Positions 37,901-51,241 of a DNA stretch of 64,000 bases are shown piece after piece. This DNA is from Neodiprion pinetum (lineage: Eukaryota > Arthropoda > Insecta > Hymenoptera > Diprionidae): NCBI RefSeq assembly GCF_021155775.2, contig NC_060237.1:10627832-10691831 (forward strand). Reading direction: 5' to 3'. How positions within the stretch are numbered: position 1 is the first letter of the stretch; each line of letters starts with the position of its first letter. The notes under the pieces were generated by a model that did not search any database, was not told the DNA's origin, and saw nothing but the letters and a program-made list of their open reading frames with translations. Made by a program: the position numbers and the translations under genes.

Positions 37901-39471
37901 AAAAAAAAGTATGAAATGAAATCAAAGTAGAGAAGACAGCACCGACAAAAATCTTGTTTACTTGATACAACGACATTTCATTAAAATGAAATTTTCCGAA
38001 AGAGATTACAGAGAATAGGAAGTCAACTTCCTGGCGTGGGAGTTGTTATATCGAACAATTAACACCAGAAGCTATACAGAGATAAGAAAGTACGCTGCAT
38101 ATCTTAAATCGTACAGTAATTATACGTACATATTGTTTTCGTAAATTTCAATCGCGTGACGATCGTTTCGCAACGCAATATCGGTAGACAACGTGCCGAT
38201 TTATACATACGCGTATAATCTCTACAAACGCAGTTGTACATCCAACGACGTCAAGCTCATAGACGCCTAGACGCGTAGGCGTGCTCGTACGGCGAAGTAT
38301 CGAAATATCCGGACACCTAACACGGTGTAGGTTTGACCAAACGTCCGCATCCCTGCTCCGTCGCTGGTTTCTCCATTTTTTTATTTATACTAATTTTTTT
38401 TTTTTTCTTCTCTATATTCTATCGTTTGATATTTTTCTTTTCAAATTTTTTCTCGTTGTCTCTTTCGGTTTTTCAACTTATCGTTCCCCTATCTTTACCA
38501 ACGGAAAAACACGAGCAAGGAAGTGAGATTCAGATAAATAGTTTTGCTTGTACACACACGCTCGGCGTACACAGACCCGGAGAACGGAAGTAGGCATGTA
38601 TTCTGACAGAGCACAGAGTGAAGAGGAGTGAGGAGTTACTTTGAAAGCCGAGTTTCGGCCCGATCCATTCCTTATTGAGAAGAGAGTATAGACGGCGTAT
38701 TATTTCTACCTTTCTCTCTCTCTCTCTCTCTCCCTCTCTTTTTTTCTCTTATATTGCCGGCTGCGTTTCTACCGGCGTGTGTGTAAGGGTTAGGCGGTAC
38801 GCGTGCACGTACACGATACTGCGGTAGGCGATGGACGAGCGTGTTGAAAAATCGGAGCATTGACTACTTTTTCGGAAGACGATGCGATGCCCCCACGGGG
38901 GCAGAAAAGAGAGACTGCAATTTACGACAAAACCTTCGGCCAATCTTTGCGGTTATATTTTGAAATTCAAATGGTCTCTCTTCCTCTCTCTCTCTCTCTC
39001 TCTCCTTCTCTCTCTCTCGTGCACGCGCACACACGCGCACTTTCTTTCTCTCTGTCGCTCTCTCCGCGGGCGCAACTTTTTTTTTTTTTTTCATTTTTCT
39101 TTTTTCTATACGAAAAACCTGGGCGATCTAAATTTAAATTTACGATTCGCCCGGGCAGCTTGTCTCCCGAGTCAACCGTCTTCATTTCATTTCCGAGTGA
39201 ACGAATTTATCCCGACAACACGAACGCGTATACACACGCATGCACAAATGTATCTGTATATTACGGGCGTGTGCGTTATGCCTGCAACAGTTCCGTAGTG
39301 TAGGTATTATGAGGCGATCCCTTGAATGTGCCGCAGTTGTTCGGGCCCAGAAGGTCCGAAAACTTCCCCTTCTCCTCGACAAACAATGAGAAAATAATTA
39401 TCCTCTTATAAAACGGTTAACAAGCTTCACTCGTCACCATCATCGCTTCTGTGGACGAATAAATTAATGCC

Positions 39472-39611
39472 GCTGCTGCTCTACTGCACCAGAGTTCTAA
39501 ACGCTCGCTCCTTCTCTCTCCCTCTCTCCCTCTCTCCCTCTCTTTCTCGCTTCCTCTATCCGTCCATTCATCTCTTTTTATATCACTTTATCTCACTCCG
39601 ACGTGTTGCAC

Positions 39612-39701
<90 letters not shown>

Positions 39702-39711
39702 CTCTCTCTCT
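39472..39711. repeat. Longest (TC)n tract in the window
   Basis: Interrupted CTCTCC sequence at about 39510-39550 leads to a nearly pure TC run of about 98 bp at 39613-39711. It opens long Ser/Leu or Arg/Glu frames on both strands, which are artefacts. Confidence 0.95.
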
Positions 39712-42700
39712 GACCACTATTCCGGAAAAAAATTCCCTCTCCTCCTCTCCTACGACACGGGGGATCATACGCGGCATGTATCAACGGGAAGGTGCCTATC
39801 TTGTACTGTAAGGTATAAATATGAATATGTATATGTAGACGGATAATAAAATACAGCCGTCGTGCGGTACATAATGATATACCTAGAGCAGTGGCGATCC
39901 CGGGATCGGAGCCGAAAAGAGGAAATCAACATATGGCGCGATATTTTGGACATTATAAACCGAGTCATCGCAGGCACACGTAGCGTTAATACAATGGCAG
40001 GGCTGTGTGCGTGATAATAATGGTAACTTGCGAGGGAAATTGAGGGAAACTGAAGGAGGACGACGCGCGTGAAAAAAAAATGAGGGAGTGGGGGGAAAGG
40101 GCAAAGGGTTCGTTCACGAATTCCTGAATAAATCGAGTCAGCTCATCCTCAGCTGGTGTGCTAAACAATGAAGTATTAAATAGCTGACACACACAACACG
40201 TGTACAACGTACCTACTATATCCGAGCGGCGAGCCACTCCTAACACTTTGTGTAAATCCCTGACGTTTAGCATAGAATCACGTAAATTACACATACTCCG
40301 AAGAAAATTCTACGTGGGTATACTTGTACGTATATGAAAATATACACATACGCGCATGTGTGCTATCGAAGCATTTATTTATAAGCGTGGTAAAACTATA
40401 CAGGGATTATACGCTGGCTTAGGTGAGAATTCTTGTTAATTCGTCGAAATAAATAGAAATCTCGTTTTCCCAGATTCTCCGCAGAATTATATAAAAGACA
40501 CGTGAAACCTTTATTTTTGTATAAATATTCACAAACAATTTTATGATCGATACCGCAAAACCAGCTGGCGTCGTTTATTGCGTTCCTTTTGGCAAACAGT
40601 TCCGAGTATTTCGCGTAACGTTCATCACCGATTACGTATATCTGAATAAATCGCGAATAACGTCCGGGAATTACAAAATTGACGCAACGATCCAATTCCA
40701 ATTTCTCGATAATCGGCCCGGCGAGTCGGTCACATGGACGGTATTATTTTATACACACTGCCGGCTGAACCCGCTGCACTTCTAATATGTAACACATTGA
40801 AATTTGAATGTCGCTCGACCGCTTTATGCTTTATATATATATATATATATATTATATGGTATATGTACAAGTCGAGACCGTTATTCCGGAATTAATTAAT
40901 AATTAGAACGGACCCGCCTCCATACCACGGCATCTCACCTCGGCGACGACGACGACGACGAGCAAGCAGCCGCTGATAACCCGCGGATAAAAGAAACCTC
41001 CCTAATCCCTGTAATATACATGCTACATATGTGTAAGCCTGTGCGACGTGTGTATATGTGTATTACTTTATAACGTGCATAGCCAATTTCCGTCCACGTC
41101 AGGTTCAAATAACCGAGACGTCAGCTGGCCTGTGTTTCGATACATCAGTAATATATACGTTTAACGCAAGTTTTGTTTCACGGACCGACGAATTTTGCTA
41201 ATTACGGATTTCGCGACGCGTCTATCCGGAAAATCGGAGGAGCGTTTACGTATTCCCGTGCCGATTAATTAATCAAAATGCAAGAATGCTAAACTGCTGA
41301 CATCGAGTATCCGCGGGTCGTCGTCCGGAGGATATGATATACAACACACGGACGCTTTTCGCCAACGCGTACAAATGTGTCCGGACGCTTGTGTCACAGG
41401 CTGCCAACCTCAACACGCGCTGGTCTGCTCGACCCTGATCCCGATTTCAATATACCCACAGCGCCGTGCGTGTGTCTGCATATACATGTGTGTATACACA
41501 TCCGCGTGATACGTATGTACATAACTTTTGTCAAATAATCAAATTACAAATATACGCTACTTGTTGCGGAAAAAAAGAAAAAAAGGAAAAAAAATATCGC
41601 GGACGGCACGCGCCTCGGCGAACGACAAAAGAGTTAAAAAAAAAAAATAAAAAAATAAAAAATGCGGCGAAATGATAAAAATTGAAGCGAATGAAAAGAA
41701 TGAGTATTAATTCAAAATAAGTGATCGAAAAAAAGAAAAAAGAAAGAAACAATCATTTACACCCCGGGGTCGCTGAACTCCTTCCTCCTCTTTGCTTGAT
41801 GGACATTATAATAATATATGTATAAACATGCACCGATGTTGAATCGCATGTATATGTATGTACACATACATAATCGACTGTATGTGTGTAAATTAATGGA
41901 ATGTGATCAAATTCGCGAATAACATGTACAGCTTATTTGTGCAATATACACGTAGTAGTATAACGTGACGAACTTCGACGAAATTCTTGTTTCTAATAGA
42001 CGCCGGAAAGCAAGAGACTGCAATCATGTACATATTGAATAAAATTTAAATCTAGGAAACCGATCGCTAAGTTTCTTTTTCTTCCTCTCTACTTTACTTC
42101 GAATTCCTAGCTTCTGAATTATTGAAACAAATCTCGGAACGAATGAGTCAGATTTCGAGGACGAAAAGAAGGAAAATTCCCCAAGTTGAATCGAATATCA
42201 GAGAAAATAAAAGTGATAAAAAAAAATAAATAAAATAAATAAAAAAAGTTAATAACAAGGAATGCGGGGGCGGGGAAGGGAAACGCGCGGGTGCGCGGTA
42301 TTTCACATAATTTCGTCGGTCAACACGAAAAGCAGGAAATGGGGGATGCTGGCGTGACGAGGAGTCGTCGGCGTCGGCGTATATCTTTTGAGGTTCAAAG
42401 TGATACAGTTGTTTAGTTCCAGCGTATACATATATTTGTCGTTTAACGGTCGGGACGATTATGAATTACTAAACTGCTAAATTTCGCCTGAAATACGCAC
42501 GATATGCGGATAAATTTTGAAATATCGTGATTTAAAAGGACTCGCGTCGATGTGTCGAAGGAGATATGAAGCAGAAATGATGAAAAAAAAAAAAAAAATC
42601 TAAAAAGCAAAAACACCAAATATATAATCGGACAAGGAAGCAAAGCGATAAATAAATATACGATGTCATTATTATGTGCACTTACACGTACGCGGTGAGC

Positions 42701-44370
42701 GATACCGCTGCGCGTGATGAGAGCTACCGACTAGTTTGCAGAGCCGGTAGTTTAAGTCTTCTCTGCGCGATGATTTTTTATCACTCATTTATCTCGACTA
42801 TTTCTATTGTTTTTTATTCCTCTCTCTCTCTCTCTCTATCTCTGGCTCTCTTCCTTCTTGTTTTAATCGATTCGAAACGCGGTTCGGAGGGCGAAGAAGA
42901 AGAGGGGGACAAATAAGAGGAGTATCCGAGGTAGGTATAACAACGTTTTGTACGAGGAGAACGACCAACGACGATTCAGAGACGAGTGCCTATAACTCGG
43001 CGCTGAACGCGGGGCGCAGTAGTTTATAGCAATTCACGTTGATAATTAAAATCGATAATTATCGGGGCTTAATAACCGGTCGTTGTCGTTAAGCCTAACG
43101 AATAGTAGTCGGGGCATTTCGAACGATCTTATTTTGTTTCTCCTTCTCCTCCTCCTCCTACTCCTCTTCTTCCCCGTGTCAAGGAAAGGGCTTTTGCCTC
43201 CTCCTCGCCGAGAAGGGCGTACACGCGTGTGGATATGTCGGTACTGACCCGCTCCATCCAGACTCGGCGTGGAAGAATCAAGAAGAGAATCTCTCTCTCT
43301 CTCTCTCTCCCTCTAACCCTGGGAACCCGGGGGTGGAGGAGAGATTCTTGCGCATATATGCAAGAGAAGAGCAAAGTCACTCCTTTAAATTGAAGGAGAA
43401 TCCTGCGGGCAGGAGAGGAAAGGGAAAAAATAATATTATGGATAAAAAATAAACCGTATATACCTCGGCATATGCACAGGCAATGTTTGTACGTATCACG
43501 AGACCCTCGTCTCTGCGGGGTGGTTGTTAATAACGCGCGTGGAGTAACATCGTTTCTCGATGCTTCGTTCGCGGTAGATGGTGTGGGTGTGTATACTTTT
43601 ATACACTTTTCAGAATTTTTCGTATCCCGTTGAAGAGGATTGGTAAAAATTCGAAAATTGACAAGTTTTTTACACGATTGCTTTGTCTGATAGAGTTGGA
43701 ATTGCGTTTTTAAAGTACCCGCAACTGTAAATCGAAATCACGTGTGACGTTTCATATTCTCGCGCAACTTTGATATTCGTTTCCTACGTTACGCCAACGA
43801 TACGCGGGAAAAACCTCGCAAGATCCCACATCGTGATCGTGGGTAGATTTATCATCAAATTTTTACGAGCACAGCGGAAATTAAGATTCATTTTTAAGCA
43901 AATGTTCACTTTGTAATTGAAAACGGAGTTGGTAAAAAAAAAAACATTTAGAAAAAGAAAGCACGGCAAGACAAATTCAAAGGGTAGAAACAAAAGCCCC
44001 GCCCTCTCGCGTATCTCTCCGTTCGATATAAATAAATGTCTGTCAAAAATTCAATACAACAAATCGTCGTACGCGGTTGAGTATAAATCGTTAGGTCAAT
44101 TTCTGCACGAACACGTTTGAAAAATAAAGAAGAAAAATCGAGAGGATCGAAAGAGCGAGAAAGGGAAGAGCCAAAATTTTCTGCCAACTCTTCGCGCGGC
44201 ATATCGTCCATGTCATAGGTCCTGATATACAATGCATGCATGCATATACACACATAATCCGCCACAGGCATCACCAAAGGCGTAAAGAATAGACGAGGCA
44301 CGCACATGTGTTCGTCATTTGTCATTTGACATTCTCGTGTCTTCGCTTTTTAATTCACGAGTTCAGTCTC

Positions 44371-44399
44371 CTCTCCTCTCCTCTCCTCTCCTCTCCTCA
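44371..44399. repeat. (TCTCC)n pentanucleotide repeat
   Basis: Five to six CTCCT units. Complementary version of the GGAGA repeats at 28489 and 32089. Confidence 0.9.
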
Positions 44400-44713
44400 C
44401 CGCTCCTCGTCGCTTCAGATGTTACATCCGCGTGTGGGTGTCCGCCACGGCACGCATTGCGCGTGTACGCATACATATGCACGCATTTAAACGCGCGCAC
44501 GGATGCGTCATGCGTATTCAAATTTTCTATCCCGTTCGAAAGCGCACGCTTCGTCCCTTAAGGGTTCGTCACGATCGTGGCACGTTATAAATCCGCGTTT
44601 GTGTTACGGTGAAGTGCACTGCAGGTATATATACACCCATATAATATAATATAGTATATACATATACACGTATATAAATTCGTGGACAGGTACGCGGGCG
44701 CCTATTGAACGCT

Positions 44714-44732
44714 CGTGTGTGTGTGTGTGTGT

Positions 44733-44774
<42 letters not shown>

Positions 44775-44949
44775 GTGCTTGTGTGCTGCGGGGATATATA
44801 AGAAGAAAAAGACGAAGAAGAAGGAGAAGAATTCCTTTGGCGATATTATATCCTGATGCTTTTTTTACTGGTTTATGGGATTTTTTTCACGCTGTAAGCC
44901 AAGTCGTACATCAGGAGAAGAGGGCTGCTGCTGCTTGCCGTCTTCCCTC

Positions 44950-44996
<47 letters not shown>
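44714..44996. repeat. Compound (GT)n(CT)n and second (CT)n microsatellite
   Basis: GT units at 44714-44736 switch to CT units through about 44770. A further CTAT/CT tract occupies about 44947-44996. Confidence 0.95.
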
Positions 44997-44998
<2 letters not shown>

Positions 44999-46882
44999 CT
45001 GCGGCCTCCGTGAACGAGCAGCAATGGTAGCTCACAAGTCTCGACGATAGGGGAATAAAGAGAGAAGAAAGTAATGAAAATAAAATAAAGGATATAAAGA
45101 AAGAAGGTAAGAAAATATAAAATGAAAATAAAATTTAGAAAAAAAGAAAAGATGCATAAAACGTAAAAATAAAAAATAATAAAACGTAAACACACAGGCA
45201 CACGGACTACGGACAAATGCCAGTCGCCGTAAAAACAACAACTGAAAGTATTAAAAAGTTTAGACCTTTTATTACTACTATACTCCTTTCGCTGCCTCCT
45301 AGGAGGTAGAGTCACTCGCGCTTATGTATTTTATTATGTACAGACGTATCAACGAGACAAGATGAAGAATCAAGACCAACCGGCCGTTCGTGAATGATTT
45401 ATAAAAAAAAAAGAAAAAAAAGGAAAAAAAAAGAAAAGAAGGTGCAACTTGCGACAGTTGGGCGTAGAGCGCAGGGTGGAATTTGCTGTCCGAGGATAGG
45501 AGTTGCAGAAAGCAGAATTCAAACGGCGAATACTCGTCTTAGGTGTAACCCACCAATAAAGCGGAGGAAGAATAGTAAACGAGGGTGAGAAGCGACTTTG
45601 GATATGAGCAAGCAAACGGCGATGATAACAACGGAGATAAAATACGGTTAAATTTGCGTTTGTAAAAGGTAACGACGCAGGTAGAAGGTAGGATTTGTGA
45701 AATCAAATATTGTTAGAAATAACGCGTTTGCAAGCGAGATCAAGGAGTGCCGTGCTTGCAGAGGTTGAACAACCGAGCCCTGTTGCTACCTGTATTGTAA
45801 ATCGAGGAGAATTTTAATCTGAACAAACCCGCACCCGTTACTGGGTTATAACTGGGTTATAACACGTAGTATGCAACACTTTGCGACCCGATGCCGCGTG
45901 GATGGCGGTGCGTAGGATACACACAACCACCGCTCGCGTTACTATAATTTACGACGATAAGAAAAGAGAGGCGGAAGAAAAAAAAGGAGGTAAATAGGAT
46001 AAAAACTCTTTAAGGAAAGCCGATCGACGTTGGCCGAAGAGAAAAAGAACGAAAACTCGAGGCACGCGCTCGCGACTCGAATCGTCGACCGACGAAAAAC
46101 TCTCGCAATCAAACACGGCGCAAAAGTTCGGGTGCAGTGTCCGAATTCGATCGATCGCTACAATTTTCTCCACGCGATATTCCACTTTTTATTTTTATCT
46201 CTCTCTCCCTCTTCCCAGGTCGGATCGTTCGAAAGTGTGTCAGATTCCTCGTTCGTTTTGCTCGTCCTTTATTTTCCTCCGCGTCGAAGGAGCGGAAAGC
46301 CCGGCTCTTTAACGCGCCTTAGGACGAGCGATGACGTAATCGCGAGAGAACCACGTGCGTGTGCCGCGAGAGTATTTATTTACACGCGAGAAAACGGAAG
46401 CGAATTTAGCGAAACCAGGTAGAGGTGCGACGAGCGAGTTGGACGGTGACGGAGTCTCCTTTTCCTCTAATATTTCCCTTGACAAAAAACATTCCCCGCG
46501 AGTAAGCTTACGCGTGAGACAGCCGTCGAAGGAGCGAAAAGCGACGCGGTGATTTAGAACGGCTCGTCATCATCCGGTCACGGAGGTAAGAGCCGAAGAG
46601 AGCTTCGAGGGATCGAATAGCCCGGATCCCGAAGGACCCATAACGATTTATCAGATTGTTGGTTTTTCGGCCGTCGCGCTGCCCGGGAATGAGGGGTTTC
46701 AAACTTAAAACCTCGGGAAACGACTATTCGACATTTTTCATTATTCTTTTTACCACTTTATTGGTCATTCCGGAATTTCTCGGACGGCGCCTCGGTGTGA
46801 GACAGAAACAATTAAAAGTTAAAATTTAGACATTAAAGATTTTTAACGGCCGAACTACGTCGGACAGAGAAGGAAGGGTGGA

Positions 46883-46900
46883 GGGGGGGGGGGGGGGGGG
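46883..46900. repeat. G18 homopolymer
   Basis: Eighteen consecutive G bases, non-coding. Confidence 0.85.
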
Positions 46901-47989
46901 AGAGGAGAGATCCTCGCCCCGCTTCCCTAGGGAATAGTAGACGCGGAGGGAGGACGAAGAGGTGGAGAAAAACAACAACCGGCGAGATAAAGGACGAGCC
47001 TAGTCGGTACGGCAATAAAGATTCGGATTTCAAGATGTCTCAAATAATATTATACGTTCGTTGCCTGACGCGGCGAGGACGGATCGAAACTCTACGACGA
47101 GGTTGACGACGATTAATTTCGAGACGATGCCCTCGATCTCTTTTACGAATTCCCCGTTGCTTATTATACACCGACGAGGGTCGATTGTCTCTTTTATTAC
47201 GACTCGACGATTCGTCGCAGTCCATTTTACAGGTAGGTACGTGTAACGTGTAACGTCGTAGCGTATGAACTGGAGAATTGGGGAAAAAAAACAAACAATA
47301 AAGCGAGAGGGAGGAGGATCAGATAATATCATCGTTAGGTACATGTACCGATTCTTTCTTTACCTTGATAAAAGATTAAAATAATCTCTCGTTCCTCCGG
47401 CGGCAGGTCCACACGTTAATTATCATCATCGTCACAATTTAACAACAACAATACAGCTATCGATTCAGCGACAATCAATCAACTCCGTGTATAAATTAAA
47501 CTATGTATTATCTCCTCTTCTCACCGCTTTCCGCACTGTTTCGATACACGAATCGTACGTAATTCGTTTATATACGACTTCACGCTACCATAATTATATT
47601 GTCAGTGGCGATAGTTCGACCGATTCCGCACCATTTCTTCGTCAAGCCCTTTCCTCTTCCTCTTCTTCTTCCTCTTCCTCTTCGTCTCCCTTCTTTCCTT
47701 CTGTTTTTTCACCACCCCTCACCGTTCGGCAAACTGTCAATAACACGCGCAGCGTCGCATCGCCGATTAGTATTACGATTACGGACACTGTCGGATCAAA
47801 TTCACGCACACACACACTGCATGTACACCATAAACAACGCAACGACGGCCAAGGGTTTTTGTCGGTGGGGCGGAGGGTTGGCGGGGCGGGGGGCAAGGGG
47901 GCAGGGGGAGAAGAGCTCCCTTCTTACTCCCCGTTCCATTTTATCGGCTCGCCAGTCTTCATCCGCATCGACATTGTTGTCCGTTCCAT

Positions 47990-47993
<4 letters not shown>

Positions 47994-48024
<31 letters not shown>
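47994..48024. repeat. (TC)n microsatellite
   Basis: About 15 TC units, at the edge of a more GC-rich stretch that runs to about 48800. Confidence 0.95.
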
Positions 48025-48028
<4 letters not shown>

Positions 48029-48667
48029 CTCCTCCTTAAAACCACCCTCCGCTCCTCTCCGTTCAGCGTAAGTCACCCCGAACAATAATCTCGATCGATG
48101 GGATATCTTCCCGATGACGATCGACGGATCGCTTATCACCCTTTCCGTACGTTGCGATTAGCCGCCTCAAACCGAAGCCGAAGTGTCCTTGGTGTTCCGA
48201 TCGTTGTACGCCTTGTATACAACCGTAACGCGCGACTCTTACGAACTTGAGAACGACGAACGAATGAGGGGTAAACGGGTTAAAACCGAAGATGAGAAAT
48301 GGGAAAACTGTTTGAAAAACAAAAAAAAAAAAAAAAAACAAAAAATAAATAAAGAAAAAAAAGAAAAGAAAAGAAAAAACGGGGTAACCGAAGCCGGTTG
48401 CAAAGAAACGGGGAAATTTTCCAAGCGATGCGATACGCGGCGTGGCCCGTCTCCGTGCAGTTTGAGGAAAAGTCGTGTGGCCGTCGAGAACCCGCAAGGC
48501 TCGCGCTCTCCTCGCAGGATCCAATTCTCGCCGCTCAAAGGTGGGATTCGAGTGCGCGTGGTTCGGCTGGCGCGAGATGACTGAACCCCACCACCGCCGA
48601 GGCGAGCTTGGACGAAAGGGTGGCGCGGAGCGAGCGGCGCGACGGCTCCTCTCCCTTTTCCCGCCTT

Positions 48668-48790
48668 CCCCGCCTTGCCGCCTTGCCGCCTTGCCGCCTA
48701 CCGCGATACTCCGCGACGTTCTTCGTCGCACTTTTGCGGCACCGCCTGCGCCCCTCTTAGAGATTCGACGACGACGACGACGACGACGAC
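48668..48790. repeat. 8-bp (CCTTGCCG) tandem repeat and (ACG)n triplet repeat
   Basis: Four units of CCTTGCCG-like sequence at about 48668-48702 and about eight ACG units at 48766-48790, in a GC-rich stretch that reads open in several frames but has no recognisable protein. Confidence 0.85.
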
Positions 48791-50214
48791 CCTCCGCGAA
48801 AAGCTGACACTCTGCGCAAGCCGACGAACGATACCCACGTGCGTACCTCGATTCCTTCTTGCCTGCGAAACTTGGAATGATGTTTTATTACCGATTGAAT
48901 TGTTCAGTTTTTTTACGATTAATCAAACTCGATCAGTCCACCGACTGGGTCATTTTTCATCGCCGTCGGTTTTTCGTTATTTACTCCCGTGAACGACGCG
49001 GTACAATTATCGATTCATGTCGTTCGAGTATCGATTGTTATCTTTGTCTTACTCGCTTAGTACCTGTTTGATGTTAATAGTCAATGATGAATGAATATTT
49101 TTACCTGAGATTGCAAAAAAATATTTTTAATCAAACTGTACGTTATCAGGAAACTTTCCCACTTAATTCGGACTACGTAATGAACTTTACCAAATTTTGA
49201 TTTCGAATAAATGTATCCGTTTCAAAAAAAAAAAATACAAAGTAATCGATTCATTTTTAGACTATTTTTAGAATAGACAAATCAATAAAAGTAAAAAAAG
49301 ACAAACGCTTCTTTTGCTGATTGGCTAAGATATGTCTGTAAATAGAACAAAAAAAAAAAAACAAACATCCATTTTCTTAAAACAATCTGTTTATTTGAAA
49401 TAATAATAATGAATGAAAATTTCGAGATATTTAGTTTTCGAAAAATTGTTCTCACGTTTTACGATACATTTTGTTTTTGTTTTACCCAAACATGGTGAAT
49501 GAGCGCGTTTTCGCATTCAACGAAAATTAGCTAGCATTTTCCTTGACATCTCTTCTCTGTCGGAGAATTTTGAACAGCAATTATTTCAAAGTAAACAGTC
49601 CATGTGCTGTCAATATTCTGTGAAATGTATACAGATGTCAGAGTACATTGTTTATTAATCTATGGTAATCGGTAGTTTCTTAATCAGGGTGCTAATAATA
49701 CTTTTATGCGATAAACCGTCGATAATAATATCAGATAATTTATTCCGATGTAATGAAATATTTTTAATATTATTCTGTCGATTATCGAAATCTTGGATAC
49801 CGATGTTTCCTTCCAGATCGCGAACAATTGTTCCACACTAGCAGAGTTTTTCGATTTTATTCTGTAGCAATGGCTCATTTTGTCCGATAAATTCACACCG
49901 ACAGAAATGTCTAGTTGTGCGATCTTTCGACTGTTTTTACCCTCGACCATTATCGACGAATATATTCTGATTGTGAGTGCAGATAGTGAAATTATGTTTC
50001 ATAGCTGTAACTAGAGAAGCTAGCATGCATGTTTTATTATTGTCATTCCCACTGTTTTCTTGTCACTGTTGCGATAGTTTGATATTGGCGCATAGACTGA
50101 AAAAACTCAGCAAACTAGTCAAACAGTTCTAACGTTGCAATAACCAGAAAATGTACCGACGATAACTATGATTACACTAAATAGTTATTTGTGCCGCATT
50201 TTCTTGTAGTAATA

Positions 50215-51241
50215 TTAACGCGTGAGAGGTACACTAACCCAAAACGGGTCGAGCAAAATTCTTCGTGTAAGAATTGCACAAAACAACTGCAATCTTGGGG
50301 TTTCTATCGTCCCTCGAAAAATCCCGACTTTCCTCAGTTTTGGCGTTAGGTAATCGTCGTGTAGTGAACACGTCTGCATTCTTTGTTGACCCAATTGGGG
50401 ACAGTGTAACGGAATCGTCAAGTTTTTTATTTTCATAAAACCAAATATTTCGTTTTTATATCATTTTTTTGAATGATTTGACTACTGTGAAATGTAAGCA
50501 TGGATCGTATTTGATTATATTATTCGTATTTAAAATGAGTTGTAAAAATACGCACGTAGGCATAAGGGTATAAAAAATGTACTTTATTCTCAACTGAACC
50601 GAAATGTTGACTTCGGTGTTCACTTTTTTGTTGATCTAATAAACGGGACGAAAGTGGCATATGATTGCCTCGTATACTTTGCAATTTTTTAATTTTTTTT
50701 TCACCATATGTGAGACCACCTAACAGCAAAAAACAATGTAATGAAGTTTTGCAATAAAAGGTATGTTTGATGTGCATTTTATTGTTTATCATATGTAAAA
50801 CCGACTAAGCATTCAATTTCACCTATCCTAAAGAAGGTCCTATTATCCAAATTCATCTTACAAGGTAAAATCGAATACTTCACAATAATTAAAAATCATC
50901 GATCCCACGTGACAGAGCACATTTTTAACTATATAACCTAAAATTTTCATCCCAATATCTTCAAAAGTATTAATGATATATAAAATTCAGTAAATAGCCA
51001 AAAAACAACGTCGACTTTTGTACATTCAAGGATTTGTATTGCCAATAAGAATTGAGATAATTTAAAAAACAAGTAGACTTTTGAAAACCACAAATCGAAC
51101 ACTCTTTTTATTAAAAGAAAAATGAATAACTTTCTACGATCATCACAAGCGTCACAATTCCTGCTTAAAGGTCGCCGACCCTTTTCAGGTCAGTGTACCT
51201 GTCAAGTGCAGTAAAAATCATGCGTACCTCTCAGGGGTTAA
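50215..51241. mobile_element. piggyBac-like non-autonomous element with TTAA target duplication
   Basis: TTAA at 50215-50218 and TTAA at 51238-51241 flank a 1,019-bp element. Its ends are CGCGTGAGAGGTAC (left) and, read inward from the right, CCCCTGAGAGGTAC, inverted with two mismatches. Subterminally the right end has a block ACAGGTACACTGACCTGAAA followed by AGGGTCG. This matches the left block GAGAGGTACACTAACCCAAA followed by ACGGGTCG, consistent with the subterminal repeats of piggyBac-type transposons. TTAA duplication is the hallmark of that superfamily. The interior is AT-rich with no ORF that I can recognise as a transposase. Confidence 0.75.

Noticed and set aside
39467..39811. Open frames of over 100 codons on the plus strand and smaller ones on the minus strand
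   Set aside because: They are Ser/Leu or Arg/Glu repeats produced by the long (TC)n tract.
48063..48731. 222-codon minus-strand open frame
   Set aside because: Composition is Arg/Ser/Phe-rich and repeat-driven (A-runs, ACG repeat), with no recognisable domain; GC-rich DNA keeps several frames open.
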